32,044 nt of DNA from JACKAN01 sp964502735 (lineage in GTDB: Bacteria > Bdellovibrionota > Bdellovibrionia > Bdellovibrionales > UBA1609). The stretch spans positions 1 to 32,044 of the forward strand of contig CAZCYD010000033.1 of assembly GCA_964502735.1 (NCBI GenBank), given 5' to 3'. Made by a program: the position numbers and the translations under genes. Numbering within the stretch: position 1 is the stretch's first letter; each line of letters starts with the position of its first letter. The notes under the pieces were generated by a model. The model had not been told where the DNA came from and did no database searches. It saw only the letters and a program-made list of their open reading frames with translations. Below, one piece after another: positions 14,133 through 23,892 of this stretch.

Positions 14133-15852
14133 AGAGGGAATTTTGGAGTTGTTGGTAGTTGAAGTAGTCGCCCCTCTTTTGCATGAGGGTCTCGTGAGAT
14201 CCCATCTCAACAATTTCGCCGGCCTTTAGAACGACAATGCGATCGGCTTTCATGATCGTCGACAAACGGTGAGCAATTACAAAGGCGGTTCTCCCCTTCA
14301 TAAGCTGGTCAAGACCCTTCTGAACTTCTTTTTCACTCTCTGAATCCAATGCACTCGTGGCCTCATCAAGTATTAATATGGGGGCATCTTTAAATACGGC
14401 TCGAGCAATACTAATTCGTTGTTTTTCTCCGCCAGATAAGCGACTGCCCTGGTCTCCAAGTTTTGTTTCATACTGAAGTGGAGTGTTTTCAATAAAAGAA
14501 TGTGCATTGGCAATTTTTGCGGCGTCAAGAACATCTTGGTTTTCCTTATCCAGGTTTCCCGTTTGAATATTGTACCTGATGGTATCGCCGAACAAGAAGA
14601 CGTCCTGGGCCACCAGAGCGATCTGTGAACGAAGCTCCTTTAAAGACATATCTTTTATAGACACGTCCCCTATTTTAATGTCGCCCTCTGTGGGATCAAA
14701 AAATCTCTCCAATAGATTTACCATCGTGGACTTCCCCCCCCCACTAGCTCCAACAAGCGCAATAACTTCCCCACGCTTTATAGTGAGGTTTATATTTTTA
14801 AGTACAGGCTTTTCATCAAATGCAAAAGTCACATTTTCATACTTAATGGTTTGCCAATCTTGGGGGAAGGGAATCGGGTTCTTGTTTTGCGGAACCATAT
14901 CTGTAGAGTCCAGAATTTCGTGCATGCGCTCTAGAGCTGTAGCTGCCTGCTGAAGCTTTATAAATCCAGACTGGACTTTTTTTACGGAATCTTGCAAAAG
15001 AATGATGGCAAACGTGAAGCCAACAAAATCTTCAACCTTTAAATGACCAGAAAAGATTTGGCGCCCAATATAGATCATCAAAAATGCTAGAATAATGGAG
15101 CCTAAGGACTCAGAAATTGGCCCGGCGGACTCCTCGCGGCTAACAATTTTACGGCGAAAATCTAGGTAGGCATCCGCTTGTTTGTTAAATCTGTTGCGCA
15201 TTTCACCTTCTAAATTAAAGGACTGTACGATACGAGTACCATCTAAACTTTCTTTTAGAGTTTTAGTGAGATCTTCCATGGTTTCTTGAGAGCGATGGCC
15301 GTACTTGCGTAGGCTTTTGGCCATTTTTCTAAGAACACCAGTCACAATAGGGATGGCTAAAACAATAAAAAGCGTGAGCTTCCAGTCGAGATAAATTAAG
15401 TAGCCGAGGCTGAAGATCACAAGAAAAGGTTCTCGGATAAAATCGGCGAGTTTATGGATTGAGTCTTGAATAATTTGAATATCCGAAAGCATGCGACTAA
15501 TAAGTCCTCCGGACCCTCTCATAAAATTTTGGAAAAAAGCGAGATTCAGGCTTAAATACTTATTCATCAAATCTCGTCTAAGTTTCACAGCTATTTTATC
15601 GGAGGTGTACTTCATCCAAAACAAATGAAAATAACGACCAACACCAGACAGTATCCATGTCAAAGAAATGATGAGTGGGAGCTGGAAAGAAAGAACTGGG
15701 TCTTTTTCCGTCCAGGCCTGCACGAGTCTTCGCATAAGCTCAGGAGCCAGGCCCTTGAGCCCGCTAATCAGAATACCAATGATCATAGAGGCAATGAGGA
15801 CGCGTTTATGAATAACAATTTCTGGCCAGATTTTTTTAAATACGGTGATCAT
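14131..15852 (-). CDS. MsbA-type ABC exporter half-transporter
   Basis: This is a fused permease-ATPase of 573 residues, so the active form should be a dimer in the inner membrane. Residues 1 to about 310 carry six membrane segments of the exporter type (for example VLIASMIIGILISGL and SLGYLIYLDWKLTLFIVLAIPIV). The ATPase domain has Walker A GASGGGKST (about 365), signature LSGGEKQRI, Walker B LILDEATSALD and the switch His in AHRLST. Substrate is not determinable; lipid A/lipid flipping by MsbA is the closest familiar function, and drug export is possible. The start overlaps the end of uvrA by 17 bases, placing it third in a PBP1A-uvrA-exporter operon. The stop lies at the edge of the 109-bp hairpin. 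Confidence 0.88.
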   Translation of the reverse strand: MITVFKKIWPEIVIHKRVLIASMIIGILISGLKGLAPELMRRLVQAWTEKDPVLSFQLPLIISLTWILSGVGRYFHLFWMKYTSDKIAVKLRRDLMNKYLSLNLAFFQNFMRGSGGLISRMLSDIQIIQDSIHKLADFIREPFLVIFSLGYLIYLDWKLTLFIVLAIPIVTGVLRKMAKSLRKYGHRSQETMEDLTKTLKESLDGTRIVQSFNLEGEMRNRFNKQADAYLDFRRKIVSREESAGPISESLGSIILAFLMIYIGRQIFSGHLKVEDFVGFTFAIILLQDSVKKVQSGFIKLQQAATALERMHEILDSTDMVPQNKNPIPFPQDWQTIKYENVTFAFDEKPVLKNINLTIKRGEVIALVGASGGGKSTMVNLLERFFDPTEGDIKIGDVSIKDMSLKELRSQIALVAQDVFLFGDTIRYNIQTGNLDKENQDVLDAAKIANAHSFIENTPLQYETKLGDQGSRLSGGEKQRISIARAVFKDAPILILDEATSALDSESEKEVQKGLDQLMKGRTAFVIAHRLSTIMKADRIVVLKAGEIVEMGSHETLMQKRGDYFNYQQLQNSL

Positions 15853-18793
15853 TTACTTCCTTCGATTTTTCTGGTTTTTTTGCCGTTAACCCCTCTATAT
15901 ACTTTTTTAAATAGATCCCCGTGAGACTTTTTTTATTATTTATGAGTTCAGCGGGGGTGCCTTGAGCTATAATTTTACCACCCTCTTTCCCGGCCTCAGG
16001 TCCGACATCGACAATGTAGTCCGAGGCCCAAATAACTTCGAGGTTATGTTCGACAAGTAGAATGCTATTGCCATTTTCCACCAATCTATTGAGAATTTTC
16101 ATTAATAAGTGAATTTCCTGGAAGTGCAAGCCCGTTGTGGGTTCATCAAGAATGTAGAGAGTTGACTTTTGTGAGGAGTGATTTAACTCTCTGGCAATTT
16201 TTAATCTCTGACTTTCTCCTCCGCTGAGCGAACTCGCACTCTGTCCCAATCGTAGATAATCAAGTCCCACCTCTCTAAGTATAGATAGAGGCCTGCGGAT
16301 ATTTGGATAGGCTACAAAATAATCCATAGCCTCAGCAACCGTCATATTCATAATGTCGACAATATTACGTCCTTTATAAGTGATGTCTAAAATTTCAGGT
16401 CTAAATTTTTTTCCATCGCAAGCGTCACAAGTTATATGAATATCGTCCATAAACATCATATCTATAACTTCGAATCCAAGCCCCTTACAGACAGGACATC
16501 TCCCACCATCCACATTGAGACTGAATGTCCCGGCAGTGTATCCTCGTTGTTTGGCTTCATTAGAGCTGGCTATAATTTGTCTGACCGCATCGTATATTCC
16601 CATATAAGTCATGGAGTTACTTCGGGCGGTTTTTCCTATAGGAGATTGATCAATGAGTAAAACATTTTTAATGTGTTGATACCCAGTTAGATTTTCAAAG
16701 GGGTAGGCCTTAATGTATTCAACATCAAGGGCTCGTGCCAAAGCGGGATAGAGAGTGTGACTCACTAAAGTAGACTTCCCTGAACCACTAACCCCAGTAA
16801 CCGTGACAATTCTATTCAAGGGGATATCTAACTGCACATTTTTTAAATTGTTACCCGTACATCCGCTTATTGATATTTTGTACTTATAAGTAGTCAGGTC
16901 TACGGGCCTTGTGTGATTTTCTGTGAAAATTATATTTCCGGGCTTTAAGTATTTATTAGTGTTAGACTTCGTAAACCCTAAGAATTGTTGAAGCTCGCCA
17001 GAAAAAAGAACTTCGCCGCCAAAGTGGCCAGATCCCGGGCCCATTTCTATAACGTGAGAGGAATTCTTAATAACGTCATGATCGTGTTCGACAATGACGA
17101 GTGTATTCCCAAAATCACGAAGGGCTTTCATAATTTTAATTAATCGATCATTATCTCGTGGATGTAAGCCCACCGTGGGTTCGTCAAGAACATAGAGAGT
17201 CTGTGAAAGGCCCATACCAAGCTGGTTAGACAAGCTAAGTCTTTGATACTCTCCACCTGAAAGGGTCCGAGTTGGCCGATCAAGGCTAAGGTAGCCTACC
17301 CCAACATCAGATAAAAATCCTAAGCGATTTACAAGCTGCTCCAAGACGTCTTTGCAAGTGTCCTTTTCTTTTTTTGATAGTGTTAGTTTTTTTAAAAAAA
17401 CTAACAAGTCTTGAACAGATAAACTACACAGGTCGGTGATAGAGCGATTTTTAATAAGTACTTGTTGGGCTTCTTTTTTTAAACGAGTTCCATCGCATGT
17501 TGTGCACTTTTGCGGGCTTTTGTAACGCGATAAAAAGACGCGAACATGCATTTTGTATTTTTTTGTTTCTAGGTAGTCAAATAAACCGACCACCCCATAA
17601 AAATCTTCATTTCCGCTCCATATAGATTTTTGTTGTTCTAGATTTAACTGGTTCCAGGGAAGATGGAGATCAATATTGGCTTTGCGACAATAGGCTAGAA
17701 GTTCTTTTCTGTCAGATTTTGCACTGGGCATTTCGAAGGGTGTGAGTGCCCCATCGTAAATAGAAAGTTCTGGGTTGGGGATAACTTTGTCAATATCCAA
17801 AGACAGAACATTGCCAAACCCTCGACAATCAGGACACGCTCCAGCGGGACTGTTAAAGCTAAAGAGTTGTGACGTAATGTTGGGGAACTCGAACCCACAG
17901 ACCGAACACGAAAAGTCCTCATTTAATAGAAGCTGTTGCCCTTCGGTTGTTAAGACAGCACATCGACTATTGATACTGTTGGAGTTAAATTTTAAGCTTG
18001 CACGATAGGCTTGACTTAAAGAATCAATAATTCGACCTTCTTCAGAAGGTGTAAAACTAAGTCGGTCAATAACAATATAAAATAGATCTTTGGGCACAGA
18101 TTTTTTAAGTTTAGGGTCTTTCAGCTCAAGTACACTTCCCATCGCCACTTCACTATAAGCTGGCCATTGTACTGATGAGTCCAGCAATGCCTTTTTAGTG
18201 GTTTTCTTTCTGCCGCGATTCTTTTTATCTGCTGGGGCAGTCGTACTTTTTGGCAAATAAATTCGCTGGTAGCCTTCCTTTAATAAGACATCGTAGAGTT
18301 TTCTTCCCGTTAAAACTCTCTTTTCCGTCGGAATAGGAGCAAGGATATAACCTCTTTTCCCATCAAAGTTCTCGAGTATTTTTTTGCAGCTTGTGATGAC
18401 GTCATCCTTTTCTAGAACAATGTGATGGTAAGGGCAAAAGGCCTTTCCTAGTTTTTCATAAAGTAGGCGCAGATAATCTACGATTTCAGTTGCCGTACCC
18501 ACCGTTGAGCGCGAGGTTTTAACAGAATTTTTTTGCTCGAGGGCTAGGGCTGGTGGGATGTTTTCTATGCCTTCCAGATCTGGTTTCGGAGCTTTATTCA
18601 AAAATTGTTTGGTGTAGTTAGATAGACTTTCTATATATCGACGTTGCCCTTCTGCATAGAGTGTTTCAAAAGCCAAGGAGCTTTTGCCTGAACCACTAGG
18701 GCCACAAATAACCATCATAGAGCCAAGTGGAATCTCTACGCTAATATTTTTAAGGTTATTTTGTTTCACCCCCCACAGGCGAATTGATCTCAT
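15836..18793 (-). CDS. uvrA: Excinuclease ABC subunit A (UvrA)
   Basis: This is the damage-recognition ATPase of nucleotide excision repair (985 residues). The first ATPase module has Walker A GPSGSGKSS (31-39), QRRYIESLSNYTKQFL, EQKNSVKTSRSTVGT and signature LSGGEYQRLSL; the second has GVSGSGKST, LSGGESQRLKIA and ILDEPTTGLH. Zinc-binding Cys pairs are seen in SCSVCGFE...GACPDCRG and GGRCPVCKG...TCDACDGKKF. The protein is about 45 residues longer than E. coli UvrA; the extra length includes a Lys/Arg-rich stretch (KKNRGRKKTTKK, about residue 205) in the part that normally binds UvrB. ENIPPALALEQKNS deviates from the usual SPAISI-type sequence but keeps the key residues. It begins with an ATGA overlap with the PBP1A stop. 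Its position between a cell-wall synthase and an exporter is unusual. Confidence 0.95.
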   Translation of the reverse strand: MRSIRLWGVKQNNLKNISVEIPLGSMMVICGPSGSGKSSLAFETLYAEGQRRYIESLSNYTKQFLNKAPKPDLEGIENIPPALALEQKNSVKTSRSTVGTATEIVDYLRLLYEKLGKAFCPYHHIVLEKDDVITSCKKILENFDGKRGYILAPIPTEKRVLTGRKLYDVLLKEGYQRIYLPKSTTAPADKKNRGRKKTTKKALLDSSVQWPAYSEVAMGSVLELKDPKLKKSVPKDLFYIVIDRLSFTPSEEGRIIDSLSQAYRASLKFNSNSINSRCAVLTTEGQQLLLNEDFSCSVCGFEFPNITSQLFSFNSPAGACPDCRGFGNVLSLDIDKVIPNPELSIYDGALTPFEMPSAKSDRKELLAYCRKANIDLHLPWNQLNLEQQKSIWSGNEDFYGVVGLFDYLETKKYKMHVRVFLSRYKSPQKCTTCDGTRLKKEAQQVLIKNRSITDLCSLSVQDLLVFLKKLTLSKKEKDTCKDVLEQLVNRLGFLSDVGVGYLSLDRPTRTLSGGEYQRLSLSNQLGMGLSQTLYVLDEPTVGLHPRDNDRLIKIMKALRDFGNTLVIVEHDHDVIKNSSHVIEMGPGSGHFGGEVLFSGELQQFLGFTKSNTNKYLKPGNIIFTENHTRPVDLTTYKYKISISGCTGNNLKNVQLDIPLNRIVTVTGVSGSGKSTLVSHTLYPALARALDVEYIKAYPFENLTGYQHIKNVLLIDQSPIGKTARSNSMTYMGIYDAVRQIIASSNEAKQRGYTAGTFSLNVDGGRCPVCKGLGFEVIDMMFMDDIHITCDACDGKKFRPEILDITYKGRNIVDIMNMTVAEAMDYFVAYPNIRRPLSILREVGLDYLRLGQSASSLSGGESQRLKIARELNHSSQKSTLYILDEPTTGLHFQEIHLLMKILNRLVENGNSILLVEHNLEVIWASDYIVDVGPEAGKEGGKIIAQGTPAELINNKKSLTGIYLKKYIEGLTAKKPEKSKEVNDHRI

Positions 18794-21615
18794 TCGGCGA
18801 GTTCCTCTTTATAAAAATCTTTATCGTCGTGGCGGTCGGACTGGTTACTAAGCTCCGAGGGTTCCGTTCCTTCTAAAAAGGCCTGTCTTACCACTTGATC
18901 GGAGTTAGCTGTTGCGAGTTTTCCTGATTCATTGTCGATATTCGCAAAGACTATGCCTTCAGGAACAGGAAAGCTTTTAATCGGCAGACCTTCGTGTGCG
19001 AACTTCATATATTCAAGCCAGATGGGGAGAGCTGATTTGCCGCCAACTTCACCGCGGCCAAGAGTCGTCTCTTGATCGAACCCAACCCATACGCCAGTAG
19101 CAATGTCGGCAGTGTAACCGACAAACCACGCATCGTAATAACCATTTGTGGTTCCTGTCTTTCCGGCCACAGGGCGCCCCAGAGCTTTGGCTCTTCCGCC
19201 GGTTCCACGAGGCTCTTCGATGACCCCTTGGAGAAGAGTTGTCATGATATAAGCCGTTGAGGGATTCATAAGTTGATTTGGATCTTCAAAATACAAAGGG
19301 GGGAGTTTCAAAAATTCCGACCTTGTAATTGTCGATGGGTTGTCTTTATTTGTGTCAGAGTTGTCATCTGAGTCGTCTGCGCTATGAGTGTTGGAGTCAG
19401 TATTAGATTCTGCATCGGCTAAAACTTGATTGTTAACTTCAGGATGAACTCTTTTGTAGTTGAGGTAATTTTGTCGCTGGATTTCAAATTCTTCATCAAT
19501 TGCGGAGATTTCTTGTTCAAAGCGGTCGTCCAGAGACAAATTTTCTAACAGAATATTCCCTTCCTGATCAGTTACGTTGTGTATAATTATAGGCCGAATT
19601 CTTTTTCCCATTCTTCCAAAATGTGAGAACACTTTAGTCATTTCGTATAAAGTGACTCCACTAGAACCTAAAGATAAAGTGAAATCCATATTTAATGGAG
19701 AGAAAACGCCTAATCTACGTGCATAGCTCGCCACCCAGTCCACCCCAATTTTTTCTATGATTTTTACTGTGGGTACATTTAGAGAGCGAATCAGAGCGTT
19801 GCGAAACAGAATATCTCCGGTGAATTTATTGGAATGGTTCATGGGCTTCCAGCGTTTAACTTGGGAGTCTTCATCCTGTTGACCTTCGGTGTCCTCTGCG
19901 GCTGAGTTCTCCTCTTCGAAAACAATTGGAGAGTCGGCGATGGGTGTAGCCGGAGTGTAGTTTTTATCCAGGGCTGCTGCATAAACAAGAGACTTGAATG
20001 CTGAACCTGTTTGTCTTGCCGCCTGATAGGCTCTGTTAAATTGAGAGCGATTAAAGTTATAGCCTCCGACTAAGGCCAAAATGTCCTCAGATTTTTGGTC
20101 AAAGGAAACCAATGCGGCTTCGGCAAGGGGCTCTTGTTCAAGCTCTAAGTTAGCAAAGTCTTCAAAGGCAGGAAGGTCTTCGGGGTATTGATAGTTTTTA
20201 CCCATTTTTTGTTTTAAAGATTGTAGGTCTTTATCCAACCGTTGGGAAGAAAAGCGACTTCCCACAATTCTAATTTGAATGACGTCCCCTTTCTTAAGGG
20301 CTTGACTAGGTTTTTTGATTTCATCGTAATCAACGCGAACTTTGGGATTAGGGTCTCTAGCCCACTTCATACTTTCAATATCTATAAGCCCCCGGCTTTC
20401 AGCAAATCGAACGTACACCAATCCCCACTTGTCATCAACTTGGGTTACAACGGCGTTTACGATATTTCCAATACTGGCGTAAGAAGGTAAGTTTGGAAGT
20501 TTGTTACCCTCCTCGTCTTTACCTGTGAGATTAAGAGGTCCCTTATCTGGGAAGGTCCCATCAGGTTGTAGAACTCGAATGGGACTGACGTCGTCCATCA
20601 TGTTGTTTCGAGTTTCAAGTAGGAAGTTAGCGATTTGCTCGGCGTCTTCCAAATTATTGAGGGGGCCACGAAAGCCCTGACGCTTGTCGAGCTCTCTCAA
20701 TCCATTTTCAACTTGGCGACTGGCCTCTATTTGCTTATCAAGGTCTATACTTGTTTGAACCTTTATTCCTTTATCTAAGACTTGGACTTCACCTAAGTGT
20801 TTAATTAAAAGTTGTCTGACAGTTTCAAGAAAAAAAGGTGTTAATTCTTTATAGTCTTGTCTTACATAAATATGTAAGGGTCTTTCGGCCTCTTCATTGG
20901 CAATGTCTTCAGAAATATATCTCTCAGATGCCATACGACTAAGAACATATCGCTGACGATTTTTTGCAGCTTTTGGATTGTTGATAGGGGAATAGCGGCT
21001 TGGAGCTTGAGGTAAACCGGCGAGTAATGCCGCCTCTGCAATAGTAATGTCTTTTAGAGGTTTGCGAAAATAAGTCTGAGTTGCGGCAGTAACTCCGTAG
21101 GCTCCTTGGCCCAAATAGATTTGATTCAAATACAGCCAAATAATTTCTTCTTTTGTAAGATTGCTCTCCATACGGTAGGAGAGGATGACTTCTTTAATTT
21201 TTCGGGTGTAGGTTTTTTCTCGAGATAGCAAAAGACTTCGAGCGACCTGCTGAGTAATAGTCGACCCTCCTTGAACTTTTCTTCCCGCCTTGATATTGGC
21301 AATAAAAGCTCTGAGTATGGCTTGATAGTTGATGCCGTTGTGGCGAAAAAAACTGTCGTCCTCCGCCGAAATAAAGGCGTGAATCAAATGCTTGGGTATT
21401 TCCTCATAGGGTACGAGAATTCTCTTTTCTCGAAAAAATTCACCAATTTTCTTACCCTTGCGGTCATAGACTTGCGAAACAAGAAGGGGCTCGTAGTCCT
21501 TAACAGTGATTATATTGGGAAGGTTAGAAGTGAGGACAATTAAAAAAGTTGCCACTCCTGCCGTAGTTAGCAGGATGAGCGCAATAATAGAAGCCAGAAT
21601 TTTTTTTATACTCAT
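18790..21615 (-). CDS. mrcA: Class A penicillin-binding protein (PBP1A-type)
   Basis: This bifunctional peptidoglycan synthase has 941 residues and one N-terminal membrane anchor (about 5-30). The GT51 glycosyltransferase has the catalytic EDDSFFRHNG (85-94), GGSTITQQ (116-123) and the LYLNQIYLGQGAYGV motif. A PBP1A-type linker domain (about 300-490) precedes the transpeptidase, with SxxK at S538-K541 (GSAFKS), SLN at 611-613 and KTG at 819-821. An Asp/Ser/Asn-rich insert (about 732-762) lies between the SxN and KTG motifs and looks disordered. It polymerises lipid II and cross-links stem peptides in the periplasm. It is first in an operon with uvrA and an ABC exporter, and a plausible promoter lies at 21655-21683. 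Confidence 0.95.
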   Translation of the reverse strand: MSIKKILASIIALILLTTAGVATFLIVLTSNLPNIITVKDYEPLLVSQVYDRKGKKIGEFFREKRILVPYEEIPKHLIHAFISAEDDSFFRHNGINYQAILRAFIANIKAGRKVQGGSTITQQVARSLLLSREKTYTRKIKEVILSYRMESNLTKEEIIWLYLNQIYLGQGAYGVTAATQTYFRKPLKDITIAEAALLAGLPQAPSRYSPINNPKAAKNRQRYVLSRMASERYISEDIANEEAERPLHIYVRQDYKELTPFFLETVRQLLIKHLGEVQVLDKGIKVQTSIDLDKQIEASRQVENGLRELDKRQGFRGPLNNLEDAEQIANFLLETRNNMMDDVSPIRVLQPDGTFPDKGPLNLTGKDEEGNKLPNLPSYASIGNIVNAVVTQVDDKWGLVYVRFAESRGLIDIESMKWARDPNPKVRVDYDEIKKPSQALKKGDVIQIRIVGSRFSSQRLDKDLQSLKQKMGKNYQYPEDLPAFEDFANLELEQEPLAEAALVSFDQKSEDILALVGGYNFNRSQFNRAYQAARQTGSAFKSLVYAAALDKNYTPATPIADSPIVFEEENSAAEDTEGQQDEDSQVKRWKPMNHSNKFTGDILFRNALIRSLNVPTVKIIEKIGVDWVASYARRLGVFSPLNMDFTLSLGSSGVTLYEMTKVFSHFGRMGKRIRPIIIHNVTDQEGNILLENLSLDDRFEQEISAIDEEFEIQRQNYLNYKRVHPEVNNQVLADAESNTDSNTHSADDSDDNSDTNKDNPSTITRSEFLKLPPLYFEDPNQLMNPSTAYIMTTLLQGVIEEPRGTGGRAKALGRPVAGKTGTTNGYYDAWFVGYTADIATGVWVGFDQETTLGRGEVGGKSALPIWLEYMKFAHEGLPIKSFPVPEGIVFANIDNESGKLATANSDQVVRQAFLEGTEPSELSNQSDRHDDKDFYKEELAE

Positions 21616-21637
21616 GATACTCTAGGTGTAAGTTGTT

Positions 21638-21683
21638 ACTGTTTTTAACAGTTAAATCTACCTTGGGGCGGCCACGGACTCAA
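21638..21683 (-). promoter_or_regulatory. Candidate promoter and operator of the PBP1A operon
   Basis: On the minus strand, TTGAGT (21683-21678) and TAGATT (21660-21655) are 17 bases apart, each matching consensus at four of six positions. Immediately downstream, across the expected start site, lies the short inverted repeat ACTGTT-TTT-AACAGT (21638-21652), which could be an operator. The gene starts at 21615. Confidence 0.35.
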
Positions 21684-21749
21684 GCCTAGAGTGGGAAAAA
21701 ATTGGTTTTTTAGACAGGTAGAATTGTTATTTTTTAACTGACTGAGTCC

Positions 21750-23582
21750 TTATCTCGTTTGCCCGCCCCCCGAGCCTCCTCTGCGTGCTGGGGTCGGGCG
21801 GGTACACTGTGCCGTAGAGCCATAGAAAGACTGGATATTATTATATGCGTTACTACAAGCAGAAGAGTCAATCGGTACTTTTTGGCTGTCGACTCCAGCT
21901 CTATCTTCTTTACAGGGACAATTACAAGAATCTATGACGGCTTCAGCTTTTGTTATAGCCACATTTGCCATACTTACGGCCTCGCTAGCGCTGCCTTTAT
22001 CTGTGGCAACGCCACCCGAGTAAGTGTGTTGGAGTGACAAGAAAGCCTGTTTTTGTTGCAAATAGGATTGCTCTTCTTGAAGCTGTGATTGCACCTGTGA
22101 GATTTTTTGAGCAATGGTGTTTTGTTGTTTTGCAAATTTCTGGCGTTCTTGCATAAGTCTTTGCATCAGTCGTTCAAACTTCTTTTCAGCCTGTTTTTTA
22201 TAGGCTTCAAGCTCTTGAAACAGTTTTTGCAGTTCTCCAGGAAGTCTCTGCTTGGCAATTTCAAGATTTCTTTTGAGTTGGGCCACTCTTTTTTTGATAG
22301 CATTTTTCTTTTCAAGAATTTTAGCTCGCTCTGACTTGAGAGTATTTTCTAAAAGGTTCATATTTTCTTTAAACGCACGATCGTTTTTGCATTCACGATA
22401 GTAGCTGTCGGCAAGCCTTCTGTACTTTTCTCGATTGCTTAATCCCGTGCTGTTCATTAGGTTGTTAAAACCACCGGCGGTGTAAAGGCTGGCGTGAATT
22501 AATTCTTGTTTTTGAGTATTAAGTTGATTTATCTTTTCTAGAGCTGAGGCGTGGCATTTGGAGCTTGCATCAGCAACCTTAGAGTCATAGGCAATTTTGG
22601 CATCAAAAAGACTGATGTCCAGGGATCTCAACTCCTCTTCGGCCACATTAATTTGATCAGCTATTTGATAGGCTAAGTCTTCGGTTTCGGTTCTGATAGT
22701 CTTTTCTTTTTCTCCGATTTCTTTGATTTTGGCTTCAATTTCTTCTTCGAGAGCGTCCATCTCTTCTTGTATAATATTTTCAGCTTTTTGTTGATCGACT
22801 TCTAACTGGTTGAGGTCCTCTTGTAATTCGGTAAGTTGAGTTGTTAGGTCTTGAGTTTTTTCTTTGCTCTTTTTGACGTCATCTTGCATTTTGTCGTAAT
22901 CTTCTGAGGCCATTGCCGGACATTGGCGAAATCTTTTCATAGATTTTTGTAAATTAGGCGTCACGGGCCGACTCTGTCCTCCCATCAAGAGGTTGTTAAT
23001 CGCGCCGCCATAAGCCTCTATAGTGCCGACGTCGTCTTCGTCACACTCTTCTCTATCAAGACTGTCGTCGTCGTTGGGGTCACAGCTTCTGCATTTGTTA
23101 GCTTGTTGTAAACAGGCGTTTTGCCCACTACCCATATTGGCAGTGCTACAGGCTTTAAGCATTTCGTTTACTGCTGTATTCAAAGCGTTGCTGGCCTCCT
23201 TGCACGAGGCTTCGTCCTTAGCCGTTCTGTCAATTCCACCTATAGCTTGATTAAAGCGTTGTTCAAAACAACTTTTGAACTGGGGATCATTCATCATTGG
23301 AGACTGAAACATTTGGTCCACAGCTTTTTGGTAGGCGTTGGCTCTAAGCGTAGGGGTATTGGCTCCATTTAAGTCCACAGCTATAGCCCCTGCTCGGTTG
23401 GCTGCGCTCGCACGAACACTGCAGCCCTGCATAAGTCTGTATGTATTCTCGGCTGGGGTGGAGGTAAGTTGCTCATTGTTGGGAGTGGTTGCAAAAACTA
23501 AATCTGGGTAGAAAAAACTGCTCAGAGAGCAAATTAAGGATAAAAAAACAGTTGTCTTATAGTTAGACAGTCTAAGATTCAT
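21750..23582 (-). CDS. Secreted coiled-coil protein with Cys-rich ends
   Basis: I do not recognise this 610-residue protein. The signal peptide (YKTTVFLSLICSLSSFFYPDLVFA) is followed by a Cys-containing segment (about 50-200) with many spaced cysteines (GCSVRAS, KSCFEQRF, ASCKEASN, KACSTAN, NACLQQANKCRSC) and an acidic patch (DPNDDDSLDREECDEDD). Residues about 225-330 and 400-490 show long heptad repeats rich in Glu, Lys, Gln and Leu, separated by a YRECKND turn, which points to an antiparallel coiled coil. A final CNCPC pair precedes a Gly/Arg tail (ARRGGSGGGQTR). It resembles the 936-residue protein in general make-up (signal peptide, Cys ends, coiled core) but not in sequence that I can align. 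GAGGG upstream of the ATG at 23582 supports the start. An extracytoplasmic structural role is inferred. Confidence 0.75.
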   Translation of the reverse strand: MNLRLSNYKTTVFLSLICSLSSFFYPDLVFATTPNNEQLTSTPAENTYRLMQGCSVRASAANRAGAIAVDLNGANTPTLRANAYQKAVDQMFQSPMMNDPQFKSCFEQRFNQAIGGIDRTAKDEASCKEASNALNTAVNEMLKACSTANMGSGQNACLQQANKCRSCDPNDDDSLDREECDEDDVGTIEAYGGAINNLLMGGQSRPVTPNLQKSMKRFRQCPAMASEDYDKMQDDVKKSKEKTQDLTTQLTELQEDLNQLEVDQQKAENIIQEEMDALEEEIEAKIKEIGEKEKTIRTETEDLAYQIADQINVAEEELRSLDISLFDAKIAYDSKVADASSKCHASALEKINQLNTQKQELIHASLYTAGGFNNLMNSTGLSNREKYRRLADSYYRECKNDRAFKENMNLLENTLKSERAKILEKKNAIKKRVAQLKRNLEIAKQRLPGELQKLFQELEAYKKQAEKKFERLMQRLMQERQKFAKQQNTIAQKISQVQSQLQEEQSYLQQKQAFLSLQHTYSGGVATDKGSASEAVSMANVAITKAEAVIDSCNCPCKEDRAGVDSQKVPIDSSACSNAYNNIQSFYGSTAQCTRPTPARRGGSGGGQTR

Positions 23583-23892
23583 AGTTTTTCCCTCGCAAAT
23601 ATGAGCCTATAAATAAGCAAGCCGGGTGCCATCACTAAACGAGAAGAGACCCCTCTGAGGTACCATTTGTTTTGACCTTAGATTAATTAAAGTCTGCGTT
23701 TTCAACAGTGAAGACCTTTCTATTGTAACAAATTCTGTTGTGCGTTCATGTAGGCAAACTGGAAATTAGGCCTTGGTCTAAGAACTAAGATTTTAGGTTT
23801 ATGAACTGAGGTCTACGAATTGAGATTTAGAAAATTCTCATGAAATCTATGGATTTGGTTTAAAAAAGTTCTGTGGATCTCATTGAACAAAC

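Noticed and set aside
17382..17405. 24-bp perfect palindrome GTTAG-T7-A7-CTAAC in uvrA
   Set aside because: It falls in Leu/Lys codons of the coding sequence, is low complexity, and has no sign of conservation beyond what the protein sequence requires.
21676..21750. GGACTCA/TGAGTCC inverted repeat between the coiled-coil protein and PBP1A genes
   Set aside because: Seven-base arms about 60 bases apart are expected by chance and do not coincide with other signals.
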